The notes under the pieces were generated by a model. That model made no database searches. It had not been told where the DNA came from and saw nothing but the letters and a program-made list of their open reading frames with translations. Below are positions 15,705-16,198 of a stretch of DNA of 16,198 bases, piece by piece (positions within the stretch are counted from its first letter, which is position 1; each line of letters starts with the position of its first letter). This DNA comes from Planctomycetota bacterium (GTDB lineage Bacteria; Planctomycetota; Planctomycetia; Pirellulales; UBA1268), in NCBI GenBank assembly GCA_027622795.1, contig JAQBZA010000026.1:1-16198 (forward strand), in the 5' to 3' direction. The position numbers were made by a program, and so were the translations under genes.

Positions 15705-16198
15705 TCAATCGAGATACCGGAATTCGGCGCTTGCGAAGAGCGCCTGGCAGTAGGCTTCGAGCAGTCGCTGCTCATCACGATCGTGAGATCGGGCGATGAA
15801 GCGTGCTGCAGCGTCAACCTCGACGCTCCCCGGATGGCGACCCAGCGCCTGGACGAAGGCCGAGGCGAGCCGGTCGGGAAGGCCGCTCTCGGAGGCCGCC
15901 ACGCGGTCCGCAAATGCCGCGGCAAGGTCGATCACCTCCGGGTTGTTGAGCAAAAAAAGCCCCTGAGCCGGCACGTTGGTCGCATCGCGTACACCGCTGA
16001 CAAGCGAGGCGTCGGGAAAATCGAAGACTGACAAAAATTCTGGGATCTGGTCGCGAACGATCGGCAGATAGATCGACCGCCGTGTTGACCGCCAGCCTTG
16101 CATCTCGCCAATCAGCCGAAACACACCCTGGCGATCCTCCGTCAGTCGAGCCACCGGAGACCCTGGTTCCCGTGTCGGGTCGAGGCGCCCCGACACGG
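15705..16198 (-). CDS. DUF1553 C-terminal part of a second DUF1549/DUF1553 protein, 5' end outside the window
   Basis: About 164 residues of the C-terminus are visible; the frame is open to the window edge, and the GTG at 16196 is internal, not the start. Diagnostic DUF1553 segments are RRSIYLPIVRDQIPEFLSVFDFPD, then SGVRDATNVPAQGLFLLNNPEV, and a closing LLEAYCQALFASAEFRYLD where these proteins end with a conserved asparagine or similar polar end. The N-terminal PSCyt1 and DUF1549 domains should lie to the right of the window. It is followed by DUF1501 after 49 bases, the same partner order as at the left end of the window. Confidence 0.93.
   Translation of the reverse strand, partial: VSGRLDPTREPGSPVARLTEDRQGVFRLIGEMQGWRSTRRSIYLPIVRDQIPEFLSVFDFPDASLVSGVRDATNVPAQGLFLLNNPEVIDLAAAFADRVAASESGLPDRLASAFVQALGRHPGSVEVDAAARFIARSHDRDEQRLLEAYCQALFASAEFRYLD

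Overview
The window looks like a chromosomal segment of a planctomycete (Planctomycetota, probably Pirellulales-like). The inference rests on gene content. There are two DUF1549/DUF1553 plus DUF1501 gene pairs, a DUF1559 prepilin-like protein, a TPR/FG-GAP/UnbV protein, a DUF1080 protein, and an ECF sigma factor beside a large Ser/Thr kinase carrying WD40 repeats. This combination is characteristic of that phylum. The DNA is GC-rich, so long antisense reading frames are common and were discarded. I see no rRNA, tRNA, CRISPR array, insertion sequence, integrase or phage gene. Every complete gene looks intact, and the window cuts one gene at each end.

Left block (1-3134, plus strand): the 3' part of a DUF1549/DUF1553 gene with a CxxCH motif overlaps by 4 bases (ATGA) a DUF1501 gene with a twin-arginine signal. 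They look translationally coupled.

Regulatory block (3177-7554): a 1085-residue transmembrane Ser/Thr kinase with 14 WD40 repeats lies on the minus strand, convergent with the left block. Upstream of it, on the same strand, is a small unrecognised ORF (6307-6732) with a good ribosome-binding site that overlaps the kinase start. Divergent from these, on the plus strand, is an ECF sigma factor. ECF/STK gene pairs are a known planctomycete arrangement. The kinase probably senses something through its extracytoplasmic WD40 part and acts on the sigma factor.

Middle (7492-8894, minus strand): a DUF1080 secreted protein is followed by an HD-domain protein whose 3' end overlaps the sigma gene end by 63 bases.

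Right block (9013-16198, minus strand): six co-directional genes have gaps of only about 39-88 bases. In transcription order they are a DUF1553 C-terminus (cut by the window edge), Tat-exported DUF1501, secreted EF-hand protein, DUF1559 prepilin-like protein, small lipoprotein, and membrane-anchored TPR/FG-GAP/UnbV protein. A hairpin candidate terminator follows the last gene (8976-9001). All six are predicted to be exported or membrane-attached, and two carry calcium-binding motifs. The block may be one operon for a cell-envelope system. Its biochemical task is not known from sequence.
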